Assembly: GCF_026213295.1 (NCBI RefSeq)
Contig: NC_079432.1
Location: 15,248,761-15,312,760 of the forward strand
DNA: 64,000 nt
Reading direction: 5' to 3'
From: Gadus chalcogrammus
Taxonomy: Eukaryota; Chordata; Actinopteri; Gadiformes; Gadidae
This document shows, piece after piece, positions 1 to 12,300 of this stretch (positions within the stretch are counted from its first letter, which is position 1; each line of letters begins with the position of its first letter). Under the pieces are notes generated by a model that had not been told where the DNA came from, searched no databases, and was given only the letters and a program-made list of their open reading frames with translations. The position numbers and the translations under genes were made by a program.

Positions 1-190
1 ACCTCAACCTCCACCCCGACCACCACCCACTCCACCCCGACCACCACCCTCTCCACCTCAACCTCCACCCCGACCACCACTCTCTCCACCTCAACCTCCA
101 CCCCGACCACCACCCTCTCCACCTCAACCTCCACCCCGACCCCCACCTCTGCACCCAAACCAGCCGCACTCCACTTCGACAACCCCCTCT
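1..190. repeat. C-rich 33-bp minisatellite
   Basis: Tandem copies of a 33-bp unit starting ACCTCAACCTCC recur at about 55, 88 and 121, with a shorter partial unit between 1 and 54. The array is cut by the left window edge. The proline-rich reading frame that follows (193-423) looks like translated low-complexity DNA, not a gene. Confidence 0.85.
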
Positions 191-423
191 CCATGCAGAC
201 CACCTCTCCAACCCAACCTCCACCCACTCTACCACCCCCCCCCCCTCCCCAGCAAGTCCACCCTTCCCCCCCTACACCGAGACCACTATATAACACAAAC
301 AGCCAGATAGGTCTTCTATCAGGGCAAGGATGGAAAAAGAGTGAGAGAGTGTATAGAATGTCCGACGGTGTATTGACAGTAGCATATTGTACCCCCTGGA
401 GGCTTAGTGATTCAACAACATAG

Positions 424-3160
424 GATGATGCATATACTCAATATGTGTATATGTAACTATATATGTTCGATCCCTCGGGTATCCCTGGAGCAACGTAGTA
501 TAGCAATCCATTAGCTTGGTTACGTTATAATGAGCTCCGTATAACGTAATTTACGCACGGTGACGTTGTGCAGAAGGCCGCAACAATTGATCCTTGGCGA
601 CTACTGCCATCTACTGGAAACATACTGTCAAATCACCCAAATAATTAAAGAGACAGGAGCTAAAAAATAAATGAAACACGAATACAGACTCAGGGTTTTA
701 GGCTTAGGCTTATTTGCAAAACGCTCAATGCAGACATTTCCTATATCGAGCGTCGCCCTGGATTCCCTCGATAAAAAGCCAACGGGTTTTGCCATTGGAT
801 TTTGGATTATTATAAATTGATACAATTTATTAAATAAATATTTTTGAGATGTCATTACTCATTTGTGAGATGAGTTTGCGTCCTATTTATGTCGAGTATA
901 CACCCATACTGTCCACAAGCATCCCCCCCATATGGATTTGGAGAATTGTTGCCACGTCCCAGTGGTGGAGGTATCATATATATGAAAGAGGGCATTAAAT
1001 TATGCTAATCAATTAGGAGGCCGAAGCCCTAAAGGAAGTGATGCAATAGGTGACTGAGGGTCAACATTTGAGAACCCTTTTATCAAAGGGGGTCTCAAAG
1101 GACTCTTACGCTTCAACAGCGGCTGCAGCAGAAGTGTTGAGACGAAAGATGATATCAAGACATTTAAAGAATATTCCCATTCACATGACTTCGCACGATT
1201 TCATTCCATTGTTTCGTTGATATGCAGCATTGAAAATTTTCAAGCATATGGATTTAATGCAATATCCACAAACAGTTGAAAAATGGTACCATGAAATGTC
1301 TTGTTTATTGTATTAACCAGTTCATTTCTCTTTTGTGAAAGTCACCAAAAGTCACAGGCTAACAGTGGAGCTGTGTTGGGAACCAGCAGCCAAGAGCTTC
1401 CATGGAAACTTTCTACCCATGTTAAATAGATTTAGTTGGCAGTTCCTTTTCTGCCCATTATTTAAACTTATGGAAGCACTTCGCAGTACTGGGAGACACC
1501 ATTTCCAACGGCAATGGAGCTAGATTCTAAAAATATCAAAAGATGCCCGAAGCAAATACCTTTAACCCATATTGTGTTTTATCAAATTAAAACATTTCAG
1601 AGTTTCATCGACCACAAATTGAGCAGAAATATTTTGCATACAAATCTTTAAATAGTTTAACCACATTAAGAAAAATACATTTGTTAATTTTTTTTATTAG
1701 TGAAGCCACAAGTTTTGCACATTATCCAAACATAATACCTGAAATGTTGATATTTCAGCCCTTTCGGGTTAAAACAAGAGAAAAGGACAACCTAACAAGA
1801 GTGAAAAGTTTGGGTTAGGTGACCTATAGTTCAAAGATGTCCCTGGTCAGGTAGACTAAATAAAAGTGTATTCCCAATTGCCCCAGGACATTCGTGTAAT
1901 TTACTTGTGAGGTCTCCCTCAAGCCTATAGACATCAGTGTTGAACCACCAACTGAAAGAGGGTATTTGCCATTAGTATGAGTGACAACATTTCATGGCTA
2001 TTAATTTAGTTCATTATATTTAGCCGATTTGAATAGACTTTTCTAGCAGGTGAAGCTGTCAAAGAACTAAATATGGAGCAACTACAAAAAGTAAATTTGC
2101 AGCATGACCAAATTATACAAAAAGTATAAGAACTGTTCTAGCAGATATGTTTTAGAAGTCTCTTTTGATAGGCAGGGAATAATTGTCTTTGTCACCCTGT
2201 AGTCATGCCATCAAATCTGTTGGGCACAGTACCGCTACTGATTAATCCAGTAGACTCACCAGTCAAGTCCCCCTAGTTAGAAAATGGAAGAAACCCAGTT
2301 AGTCATGTTAATTATTCTGTTGTTACAAATGAAGACTAATACTTTCCACATATTGCGATCCAAGTTACTGGCTGCAGTCTTGGATTTTATAGTTCTATAT
2401 GAATAGATTCAATTTACTAAACTATTAATCATGCTTCAGAAGAATTAACCTTTCTTGGATGGCAGATCTACCACAAGCCTCCATTGCCACAACCTCCAGA
2501 TGGCTTACGACCTACGGCAACTCCTCGGCTACTGCAAGCCAACAAATTGGCTCTTGCACACCAGACACGCATTTTGCTTTATTTTAGGTTTAAGCATCTT
2601 AAAATACCCAAATCATCGCTCCAATACACAAGTCACCTAATGGCCTACAAGGAAATGCTGAAGCTAGTGTTAGTGATGGCGATAGAAATGGAAGAGCTTG
2701 CGTGTACAAAAATGCAACTAGAATTGCAAGGTTCACAGCCCAGTTGCATTAGTGGTCACAACCGTTGGATTGTGAGCAAGGATAAAAAAAAAAAACTTCC
2801 CACAAACTAGTCAACATGGTCAATTGAAAGCCTGTACAAAACGACCCTGGAATAGTGAAATGCAGCTTTACTGCGGATGAATTAAGCCAAATTGCATAAA
2901 CATCCAATGGTAAACAGTATACAAATGCAATCAAGGTTACACTCACACTAGGCCATCTGGCCGTGGCCGTCGCAACTGTGGCCTGGCCACGGTAGGCTCT
3001 TGTACATACGCTATCACGTCGCTAGCATCCAAACAATTCTACCAAACCTTAACCAACTAGTGAAAAATGGAACAAAACTTTAGCACACACCCAGTGACTA
3101 ATCACCTTGTCCAGGGGTGTTCCAACGTGGTTTACCAGAGGGCCTTGTGGACTTAAGGTC
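424..3160. other. Intergenic stretch, no gene recognised
   Basis: AT-rich sequence with only short random reading frames. No recognisable protein motif, splice-consistent exon chain or RNA gene was seen on either strand. Confidence 0.6.
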
Positions 3161-3164
3161 CACA

Positions 3165-3427
3165 AGCTCAGGAGGTAGAGCGGGTTGGCTGGTAACCGCA
3201 AGGTTGCTGGTTCGATCCCCGGCTCCTCCTAGCGTGTGTCGAGGTGTCCCTGAGCAAGGCACCTAACCCTAACTGCTCCCGACGAGCTGGCTGTCGCCTT
3301 GCATGGCTGACTCCGCTGTCGGTGTATGAATGGGTGATTGTGTGGCAATATTGTAAAGCGCTTTGGGTGGCCACTGGTTACAGATAAAGCGCTATATAAA
3401 TTCAGACCATTTACCATTTACCATTTA
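3165..3427 (+). mobile_element. tRNA-derived SINE
   Basis: The head (about 3170-3230) carries a polymerase III B-box-like GGTTCGATCCC and an A-box-like segment before it. The body follows (GTCCCTGAGCAAGGCACC), and the end has AAAGCGCTATATAAAT and a short CCATTTA tandem tail. This layout of tRNA head, unrelated body and simple-repeat tail is that of teleost tRNA-SINEs. The exact family was not assigned. Confidence 0.85.
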
Positions 3428-3621
3428 AAGTAAGCCACACATTTGACAGAGACAGCACGGAATGACGTTAAACTAAGCTAATCTACAGGTTACTAGTGCT
3501 AGTGCAATTACATGAGCATTTTGCACAATATTTGTACTCCAATGCTGTATACGTAAAGCAGGCTTCTTCAGAAACCCGTAGCCTGCTACATTGAAGGGCA
3601 ACTGTAACAAATCCTGACCAA

Positions 3622-3711
3622 GACCGAAAGATGGCTCTGGAAGCCACTACGGCCCACGCAGCAGATTACTGCGTGGACCGTGGTGGCTTCCAGATCAACC
3701 CTTCGGTGGAC
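3622..3711. repeat. Long imperfect hairpin (26-bp arms)
   Basis: Arm 3636-3661 (begins TCTGGAAGCCAC) pairs with 3669-3694 at 24 of 26 positions around a 7-nt loop, and weaker pairing extends outward. It could be a microRNA-like precursor, a MITE core or chance. Nothing in the sequence settles which. Confidence 0.6.
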
Positions 3712-3791
3712 CATTCATACACATGTATTCCGAGGATGTTTTGAAGACACTGGAGTCCCATGGCACTACATTCCTTTGAAGACTAAGTTGG

Positions 3792-3822
3792 TATGGGGGG
3801 GCCCAAAGGGGGCCCCCCCATA
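3792..3822. repeat. Perfect 13-bp inverted repeat
   Basis: Arms TATGGGGGGGCCC and GGGCCCCCCCATA flank a 5-nt loop. The very GC-rich stem sits in otherwise AT-rich DNA. Confidence 0.8.
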
Positions 3823-4274
3823 GATCTTGTCAGTCATCTAACACCTGTTAAGAAAAACACACATCACAAGATACAAATCAGCAAAGCTAGGTTAACAAAC
3901 AGCGGCGACATGCATGTCAAGGTGCAAAGAGCAGGGATACTGATGGCTTGTGTCTGAGGAGACAGCCCAAAAACGTCAACAATTAATAAAGGAAAATAAC
4001 TTACTCACTGCGGTGGTCTGTTTCGAAGTGCCATGTTGGTAGCAATATTTGTCTGGGCTGTTGAGTCAAATGCCCACAAAAACAAACACGCAACAACGCA
4101 TACTTTCAGTTAAAGTGACAATAGTGATCTGCAATCTAGATCGAAAACTTTCATCCTCACTAAACTCAACCTCGATTGACACAGGCCGATGCGAAAAGTA
4201 AACCAAACCCATTGTGATCACCTTTAATAATGTGGTGCGTGACAGGTGATCTCAATTAAGAGCTAATCAGAAAG

Positions 4275-4275
<1 letters not shown>

Positions 4276-4361
<86 letters not shown>
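4276..4361. repeat. (CA)n microsatellite
   Basis: About 43 uninterrupted CA units. Cysteine/valine-repeat reading frames across it are artefacts. Confidence 0.98.
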
Positions 4362-4364
<3 letters not shown>

Positions 4365-4760
4365 CGTGGTGGTCGATCTAAGCTATCTAAGGTAGGCATA
4401 TTAGTAAAAATGTAAATGATGTAATCGAACTGTTCGCCTGACCAGGTGTAGGCTAACATAAGAGAATGCATTTCCGAAATATCATCTTATATCCGTGATT
4501 GAAGCCATATCGGTTCAACATGAAGGACTTTCTGTCTGAACAACCCCAAAGTCATGCGGTGCACAAAGGGGACAAACTAACACAATACCATCACTTTTAC
4601 TGATGGACACTAGTATCTCCTAACGTCTCAAACATGATCCAAAATAAAACTGGAATCATCATTTCAGAAAATCTATTCTTTTTTTGAATTAAATCCTTTC
4701 TCAGACTTCTAAGATAACTATGTCGTTAAGTCAGAAAAACGAGCAGTAATTATTACTTAA

Positions 4761-6293
4761 AGGTTGCGTAGGTGATTCGCTTTTTTGGCCATTTTTGCAA
4801 AATTACTTGAAATCCTTATCATAACCCGCTTACAGCCACTGAGTTAGAAGTACTGACATGAAAATTAAACTTGTCAATCATCTGTGGAACGGGCAGGGCT
4901 CGAAAAACTCCAGCCAATCATTTCCATTGCCACCGAGTTTCATTGGACAGTAAATACGTCAATCAAACGGTCGTACTGCACTCCCCCTCCCCCCCTCCCC
5001 CGCGCCCCGCGCGCCACCCCTTCGTGCAGTACTCGTGACCCAGAGCTCGTGACCCAGAGCAAGCTCCTGTTTGTTGTTATCCTGCGGTATTTACTGGAAC
5101 TAGTTAATCCACATTTGGACCTAGCAGTAGAAGACAATTTCCATAGCAGACAAGACGCCACCATCCCCACCACCACCACCACCACCAGCAAAGAGAAGGA
5201 AAACTCTTTTTCAGAGAGTAATTGATAATAAAAACGCTGAAAGAGAAAAACTGAAATCAAGAATAATCCTAGGCGCTGCTTTTGAACGTTGGCGGCAACT
5301 GAAGGACGAGAAGGGTCTGGGGTCATTGATAAAAAAGATATATAGCAGCGCAGCTCAATTACACCAGTGCATGCGCGCACAGTTGAAAATCGATCGTTGT
5401 GTTCACTTCCTTCACACCATGGTTCACATCCAGCTGCTCACAGAACAAGTTTAGCGCACCACCGCTACCCTCACACTTTTTCATATAACCTTTTTTCAGC
5501 ACTAGGACATATGAGCATTAAATAAATGCTGCGTCTCAACATGCCTTGGACAGCAGCGAGGACGACTCGCTTTGCCACGGGCCGAAACAGTTCGGAGCGA
5601 CCACAGCCAGAGCGAACACAGCGGGGCAGAGGAGTGTCAGGAAGTCTTTGGTGTACACATCAGTACGGCCTATTTGCACTACTGTTTAGTGGCAATGCAG
5701 TGTTTTATTCTATGCTTCTTTTTATTTTCGTATATTATTTCAATTAATACAATTTATTTATTCATGAAATCAAGATCTGGTCTTCAAATCTTTTTTCCAA
5801 ATATAGGTCGTATTACAATGGGGTTTGTGTTTATATTCGGACCAATACGGTACAGCGGACGCTCACATGACGTTAAGCATTTCCTGGTGCATAATGTGAC
5901 GCTTCAGAACCTAAAATCCCGTTTCTCCCCGTTGATACGACAACACATAACCGGCGTTTTCAGAAATCTCCACTTTGGCCGGAGTTTTTAGAAATGATCG
6001 TATTCTGTGATAAGACAGGGCCTCGGACAGGGGGTGTTGCAGCACCCCCAAAACCCCTACTTCCCGCGGTACTGGGTGCAATTTACAGCTGAATGTAGTG
6101 CCATGTTGTTAAACGAAAACCTACGCTAGCCTGGCTCGCTCTCGCGCATCTCTGTTCGCGCTCGTGCATGATTGCGCGTCCAGGTACTTGGAATGGGTGG
6201 AGTCAGAGTCAGCGTTGAAGGAGAGGGGGTAGGACCATTTGAGTTGTGTATTTTCAAAATCTGCTGGCGTTTCGCAAATCGCGTACCCAACCT
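4761..6293. mobile_element. TTAA-flanked DNA transposon with terminal inverted repeats
   Basis: TTAA occurs at 4757-4760 and again at 6294-6297. Just inside, the left end AGGTTGCGTAGGTGATTCGC is matched inversely by the right end (reverse complement begins AGGTTGGGTACGCGATTTGC). TTAA target duplications are typical of Kolobok and piggyBac elements; the AGG start fits Kolobok better, but this is inference. Inside are degraded coding traces (5240-5320 could encode an AAFERWRQLKDEKG-like segment) and a short inverted repeat near 6030. No intact transposase is present, so it is likely a non-autonomous or decayed copy. Confidence 0.65.
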
Positions 6294-6379
6294 TTAATTG
6301 AATGCAGATCGAAACACCTGCCTGGGTGAACAAAGTCTTATTTGTGCCACCAGATGGTGCTGTTGTCTTCAAATTAAAG

Positions 6380-6526
6380 TCCGCGTTACCCGGAAGTTGC
6401 GCTTGAAGTCACATGACCGCACGGCGCAGAGCAGAGAGCTTGTTGTTCAACAATGGATGTGAAATAATTCAGATCAAACATCATAAGACTAACAAGATTT
6501 GTTCCATTTACTGTGTCAACGAAGGT
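6380..6526 (+). promoter_or_regulatory. lyset: Probable lyset promoter / 5' untranslated exon
   Basis: A GC-richer stretch directly after the transposon ends in a donor (ACGAAG|GTAAAG, intron from 6527). A matching acceptor (TTCCAG|GGAAG) at 6996/6997 leads into the lyset coding exon 15 bases upstream of its ATG. The transcription start was not located. In mammals a 5' exon also precedes the single main coding exon. Confidence 0.55.
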
Positions 6527-7011
6527 AAAGTAAATCTCATCATACATTAAAACGCGCAATTTGTGCTGTATAATCAGCGTGGCTCGGTAGGTTATGTTGT
6601 GAATGCAGCTGGTAGGGAACTAGTCTACCTGGCCGATCTGCTTTCTAGTCCAGCTAACTAGTAACTTACTTAACCGAACTAAACGTATGAATACATATTT
6701 TAAAAGTCAAAGCTGTCGGCCTTCTCTATCCTATTATATGATGTTGAATTTCCAAAGCCATAGCCTACTGTCTGTCTTACCTATTTAATGGTAAATATTC
6801 AATGCCTAAAATATTCGTTACCTCAAGAGACGTTGAAAAATAAATAATTGACATGGTTGATCTTCAATCCTTTGAAATTTGCCTTTATCATATGTATTAT
6901 ATCATGCGTTTTTTTAAACACACTGGATAAAGCAGGAGACAAATTTCCACTTGGTTGAAAATAAACTAATCTTAATGTAACCTGTTTGTCTTCCAGGGAA
7001 GATTATGGAGA

Positions 7012-7428
7012 ATGATGAATTTTCGCCAGAGAATGGGTTGGATAGGCGTTGGCCTCTACCTGCTTGCCAGCATGTTGGCCGTCTACTATGTGTTTGAGAT
7101 GAACCATTTCTCCCTGGAGCACGTCGAGCGGCTAGAACAGAAGAGGAGTGTGGCCGCCTCCTCTTCCTCAGCACCCCTGTCCTCCTCTTCCTCCTGGAGC
7201 CGAAGTCTCAAGACCCATCTCCTCCTTCTGCCCCTCTGGGTGTGGGCCACTATCTTCCTCGTCCCCTACCTCCAAGTCTTCCTGTTCCTCTACTCCTGCA
7301 CTAGGGCCGACCCAAAGACTATTGGCTACTGCATTCTGCCCATCTGCCTGGCTGTGCTCTGTAACCGCCACCAGACTTTTGCCAAGGCATCCAATCAGAT
7401 CAGCCGTTTGCAGTTGATTGACACCTGA
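7012..7428 (+). CDS. lyset: Lysosomal enzyme trafficking factor (LYSET/TMEM251)
   Basis: This 138-residue membrane protein matches LYSET/TMEM251 from end to end. Family hallmarks seen are the N-terminus MMNFRQRMGWIGVGLYLLAS, the segment FLVPYLQVFLFLYSCTRADP, and the C-terminus KASNQISRLQLIDT. Two hydrophobic spans (about residues 9-27 and 70-93) fit its known topology. LYSET acts in the Golgi, where it retains GlcNAc-1-phosphotransferase so that lysosomal enzymes gain mannose-6-phosphate. A serine-rich insert (residues about 46-63) replaces a less biased mammalian loop. The coding part is in one exon; the first of two adjacent ATGs was chosen because the family begins MMNF. It lies next to gon7 and ubr7, as in human 14q32.12. 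Confidence 0.96.
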   Translation: MMNFRQRMGWIGVGLYLLASMLAVYYVFEMNHFSLEHVERLEQKRSVAASSSSAPLSSSSSWSRSLKTHLLLLPLWVWATIFLVPYLQVFLFLYSCTRADPKTIGYCILPICLAVLCNRHQTFAKASNQISRLQLIDT

Positions 7429-7623
7429 GATGGCCAATTAGTGTGTGTGTTTGTGTGAGACTAGAAGGCTCTCCCTGGTCCAAAATGTAAACTGACTATT
7501 CCCATTAAGCCATCTTGGCGAGTGGTAGATACTTGTTTTTATGTCATTCAATTCGTCGTACGATTTCTTACACCGTATAATTATTGAATGGAAATATGAT
7601 TATGTTGTCCTGTTGGTATGACA

Positions 7624-7629
7624 AATAAA
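7624..7629 (+). terminator. Polyadenylation signal for lyset
   Basis: A canonical AATAAA lies about 195 bases after the lyset stop codon, in a suitable context for 3'-end formation. Confidence 0.7.
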
Positions 7630-7639
7630 GCACATGTTC

Positions 7640-8308
7640 TGTACTGTTGACTTCTGACACCAGTATATTAATACAGATGGTGAATTATGTATGACTACAC
7701 ACACGTAAAGTGTTACGAATTCAATTAGAACCTTCATTCTCCATATACACGTTACACTTCAGCATTAACATGTCATACTTACCTCAACACTTTATCCATA
7801 TTATTTATTCTGTATAGGAAATATTATCATTTAGATATAAGATTTCCACACTTGCATACAGCCTATTAACACTCACTGCCTCAATTATACAAACATGCAC
7901 TCTAATATGTATTAACCTTTGCCTCAATCGTAGCTTGGATACAATTGGACGTGATGTCTTAATGAAATTATCGTCATTTGAAGACACTAGGGTCGAAAGA
8001 TTGTTTCATTCTGGTTAACATCTGGAGAAAGTATGAATGGTGTAAATATACAATGTGCGAAATTGATTTATTACGCCGATTACATGCCCCCTCACTGAAA
8101 TCTATTTCACTGTGCTGCTCAATATCTAGAAGTATTCAATCAACCAGCTAGATTAGTTCAAACAATACAACCGTTTTAAACACATAATACACATGAAAGG
8201 CTGTCAGTAATAAGTACAGTAGACTGAAGGGTAAATAAACATGTTCCTCAAAGGCACATTTAATAAAAAATAAAGCATGGGAAGATATGAACCACGATCA
8301 AAGGGCCA
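7640..8308. other. Short intergenic stretch between lyset and gon7 3' ends
   Basis: AT-rich, with no gene or named repeat recognised. The two flanking genes converge here. Confidence 0.6.
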
Positions 8309-8764
8309 TCACTTTTTTACAGGTCTTGATTTCTTTGCAGGAGGTTCTGAAACGTGCATCGGCTCCATCTCTTCATCGCTCTCATCATCTTCATCTGCGG
8401 TAGAAAGTAATAGATCACTTAGACCATTGTAGACCAATAGGCCATTGCAATCGTTATGGCTTCAACGTTTTTATACTCGTTTAGGTGAGAATTTCGCAAA
8501 AGCGATAGTATTTGAGCAATAAACAAATAATATTCACAAAATTAAAATATCCTCACCACTAGATCCAAGCTCCTCTTTGTCACCGGCGACCGACCCCTTT
8601 TCTTGCACTGTAAGTTCTGTGAGAAGGTCTGACACTTGTTCTCTTAGTGTCTTGATGCCCACGATCATTGAGGTGAGGTTACCTTCTATGTGTACGTCTA
8701 TGTTCTTCTTCACCCCATCCCTGTACCTCAGCTCCCCTCGCAGCGTCACACCGTGCGGCGCCAT
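8309..8764 (-). CDS. gon7: EKC/KEOPS complex subunit GON7
   Basis: Two coding exons, 8764-8557 and 8394-8309, join in phase (G|AT) to give 97 residues, close to the 100 of human GON7. The protein begins MAPHGVTLRGELRYRDG, has a central helix-like part (TSMIVGIKTLREQVSDLLTEL) and ends in an acidic run (DEDDESDEEMEP) followed by a basic tail (AKKSRPVKK). GON7 is a small, mostly disordered subunit that stabilises LAGE3 in the KEOPS complex, which makes the t6A modification of tRNAs. Primary sequence conservation in this family is low. The call rests on length, acidic tail, exon structure and position between lyset and ubr7, matching human C14orf142. Confidence 0.87.
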
Positions 8765-9326
8765 GTTTTGAACACTGGATGAACTGCTTCCGCTTTGTAC
8801 TTTTACTTTTGCTTTTTTATATTGAAGCATGTTACGACTAATGAAAATAACACAGCCCTCATTAATTGAGTTAATGATTAATATATATCTGTTAACAAAT
8901 ATATGCATACTCATTTGTTTATTTATAAGCTGTATTATTCATATTTTTTCATTTTTAAATTGTAGGTACGTGGAAATTAATATCAAACATCTTGAAATAT
9001 TATTTATTATATATAATTATGGGTATTTATTATATATAGTATAACGATAACTGTTCCAAGGAAATTTCACAAACCTTTTTTCTAACGTTCAGGATTGGTC
9101 GCTGCGGGTTGTTTTCATGTCAATCTACGTCACTTTCTAGTACGTTTCCCGCGAAATACGTGCACCGGAAGTAGTTGGGAAGTTGTCCAGAGACGCCACA
9201 ACAACTAGCAGATAACTGGACAGAAATAGCTAATATTTAGGCTAAATCAACACGAAATCAGCCCGTCTGCAAATCCGATTTGTATCCATTTGATAGAGGA
9301 GTGCAGATCGGTGTATATCAATAAAG
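8765..9326. promoter_or_regulatory. Shared divergent promoter interval gon7/ubr7
   Basis: The start codons of gon7 (minus) and ubr7 (plus) are 562 bp apart and face away from each other. The middle is AT-rich, and 9080-9240 is more GC-rich (contains ACTTCCGGTGCACGTA on the minus strand, an ETS-like core). A bidirectional promoter is inferred from spacing only. Confidence 0.45.
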
Positions 9327-12300
9327 ATGGCGGCCAACGAGGAAGAGGAAACCACCGTTTCTCTTGTGGATGTTCTGGAGGAGGATGAGGAGTTGGAGAA
9401 CGAAGCTTCTGCTGTTCTGGCTGGCAGCGATTCGGATTTGTGCTCGTTTCCTCAGGTGCGGTTATATCATCAGGTTGTAGTGTTCTTCACCTAGTTCTAC
9501 TTGATACAATCCCTATGGTCTAAGTAATATGAACCCTTGTACATATTGTATGGTTTTCTAGACTCAAAAAATCTATTCTTTCATAGACTAATGTTTATAC
9601 CAGTGTCTGTGTGCGTTTTTAACAGTGCCTGTGTATGTGTGACCTTCCCAGGGCTATGTGAAGCGGCAGGCCCTGTACGCCTGCAACACCTGCACACCAA
9701 AGGGTGGAGAGGCAGCAGGTGTGTGTCTTGCTTGCTCTTATAAATGCCATGAAGGGCACGACTTGTTCGAACTCTACACCAAAAGGTAGGTCAATGCCAC
9801 CCTGTTGGTTTGCTGGTGTTGTAGATATAATACCATATGTATTGAATGTGTAAATATAACAAACGGTTGGTTTCTCCGCAGAAACTTCCGCTGTGACTGT
9901 GGAAACAGCAAGTTCAAACAACAGTGCAAGTTGTACCCAGTAGGTCTTCTTCAATTCCATTTAATTCTTCTTTTCTTTTTCTTATTCTACTCTGCACCTT
10001 GTCCAGTTTGTTTTTGTTTTAGAAACTAGTTTGTGCCGCGCTTGGAAATCGTTATAGTTACTCCAACGCTATGTCCAATGTTGTTCTCAGCCTCACTTGT
10101 GAGTTGCTTTGGATGAAAGTTTCTGCTAAATGTAAATGTAAAATATGTCGTAGGTTAGATAGAAAGCCAATGAGCACCTTCTACCTGCTTTGATTTCAGG
10201 ACAAGGAGCAGCTCAACAGCGAGAACAAATACAGCCACAACTTCTTTGGTCTCTACTGCACCTGCAACCGTCCGTACCCTGACCCAGATGACCAGGTACC
10301 TGCTCGCTCCGATGTCCCAATGTTCCTTACAGAGAAGCTTGAGATACGATGACCAAGAATACTATCACTGTAATATCCATTTGAAACATAAATGTTGTGC
10401 CTTTTTTCCTGGTGTTCAGGTGGAGGACGAGATGGTCCAGTGTATTCTGTGTGAGGACTGGCTTCACGGCAGAGTAAGGTTCCACCTGGATGCTGCTATC
10501 CTCTGTGTCTGCCTGTCTACTCCGCTTGCTCTTACCTCGTAAACAGATGTCCTCCTCTCAAAACAGAATGCCTGGAACGGGATGCTCTAGATTAGCGTTT
10601 TTTGCATGAGAGAGTGGGCGGGACTTATTTACTCTCCTTGTCTTTGTTGTTGTTCTTCTGATAAGAAGTAAAGTAGCGGGATTTTCACTGCGGTGCTTCG
10701 GGATAACGCGACAGTTCCTGACCCTCTCTCAGCCTACGCTTGTTCTAATATTCCCTGATCCCTGTTCTCCCAGCACCTGGGATGTGAAACGCCAGACAGT
10801 GTGGAGCTGCAGGAGATGGTCTGCGGGTCCTGTATGAACAAGAACCCCTTCCTATGGACCTATGCGGCCACCGTAGCAAGTAACCAGAGCCCCATAACAC
10901 ACAGTTTCACCGAGCTTGATATTATGACCATATCATATCTGACTTATTACAAGTCAGATCACACCTTGTTCAACATGCAGTCTAGCGTTCTAAATGAAGG
11001 AGCCACTACAACAGATTTCGATCCTCCAGTTTCAGCAGTCTATCGGAAGTCATCCTTGAGCAAGAAGCTCCAACTAGCCCTTCCTGCTCCTTAATGAGAT
11101 ATATTCACTATAGAATGCTTTGGATTAAAGCGTCTGCTAAATGACAGAAGAGTCAATTATCGTTTTATCTTGCTACATTAGTTTGAGCTCAGGATGGCAG
11201 TTTAATTAGCCAACTGTTGACAATGGCGTGAAGGAGTCAATTTGAATAGACTACTCTGTTACCTGAGGGAACTGCCTCCTCTTTTCCTGGCTGGTCACCA
11301 ACGTGCCTCTCTTTTGTGTGGCTGGTCAGCTCCTGGTGGTCGACTAGAGGGAGAGGAGGAGCAGAAAGAGGAGCAGAAGGAGGTGAAGAGCGAGGAGTTG
11401 AAAAAAGAAGGGGAGCCGTCCACTAGCCGGGTGACCGGCGGCGATGAAGAGGAGGTGAGTAAGGAGACGACTGATAGTAAGGAGGCTGTTAATAGGCTGG
11501 CTCAGTTTGACTCAAGGCAAATACTTTACCACCAAGATGTTGATTTGTCATTAGAAGCCATTTCAAAATCAATCCACTGCCTGCCCTGATGTATGCCAGA
11601 TATAATCAACAATCCTCAGTCACCTCCCTAGTGGCCTTTTTGGACAGTTGGGCGGCTCCACTGAGGATGTCTTAAATGGATGGTTTAAAATGGCCAGCAC
11701 AGCCCACCATACGTTAACGTTAGCGCTAAACAACCTGTTTGTGAACTACCCAAGGTTTAAGTCATTGGGATTCCTGTTTGCAGAAAACAGAGTTGAAGGT
11801 GGAGCGCTGCAAGCGGCGGTGCGAGGAGCTGGAGGAGGCGTGCCGGATGAAGGAGCTGGAGGGGCTGGGGGGTCCCCGGAGGGTGCAGAGGGGGGCTGTG
11901 TTCTGGCCGGCCACCTGGAGGACCAAGCTCTGCTCCTGCGTCTCCTGCCAGGTGAGACGGCCCAGGGGTCACCTTCACCCTCTCCTCGGCTGATAGTGTT
12001 GTGCTGTGCGTTGTTGGCCGCTGCATACAGCATTTGCCTGTCACTTCAACTGAAGTCAGACGCATGCATGTCATCAAGGAGCCGGTCTGGGTTAGGGGAT
12101 CTTGCTCAATAGAATGCCCACAGGTAGGCTGCAGGCTGAAGACCTCCGGCTTGGTATCGAGCACCCTAACCACAAGACTCTCCTGCCTGCTGGTGGTCAC
12201 ACACTGAATCCTATTGTGGTCTTCTGGACAATCCCACTAATAACAAACGGCCACAAACCTGACTTTCTGCTTCATCGTCTTGCATCACTTTTTGTTTCTC

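Larger units (their letters stand above)
3428..4275. other. Intergenic stretch with two inverted repeats
   Basis: No gene was seen. It contains the two hairpin-forming sequences listed separately (3622-3711 and 3792-3822). Confidence 0.6.

Noticed and set aside
4884..5380. Open frames on both strands
   Set aside because: They lie inside the TTAA transposon, and their Thr and Val runs come from a CAC repeat.
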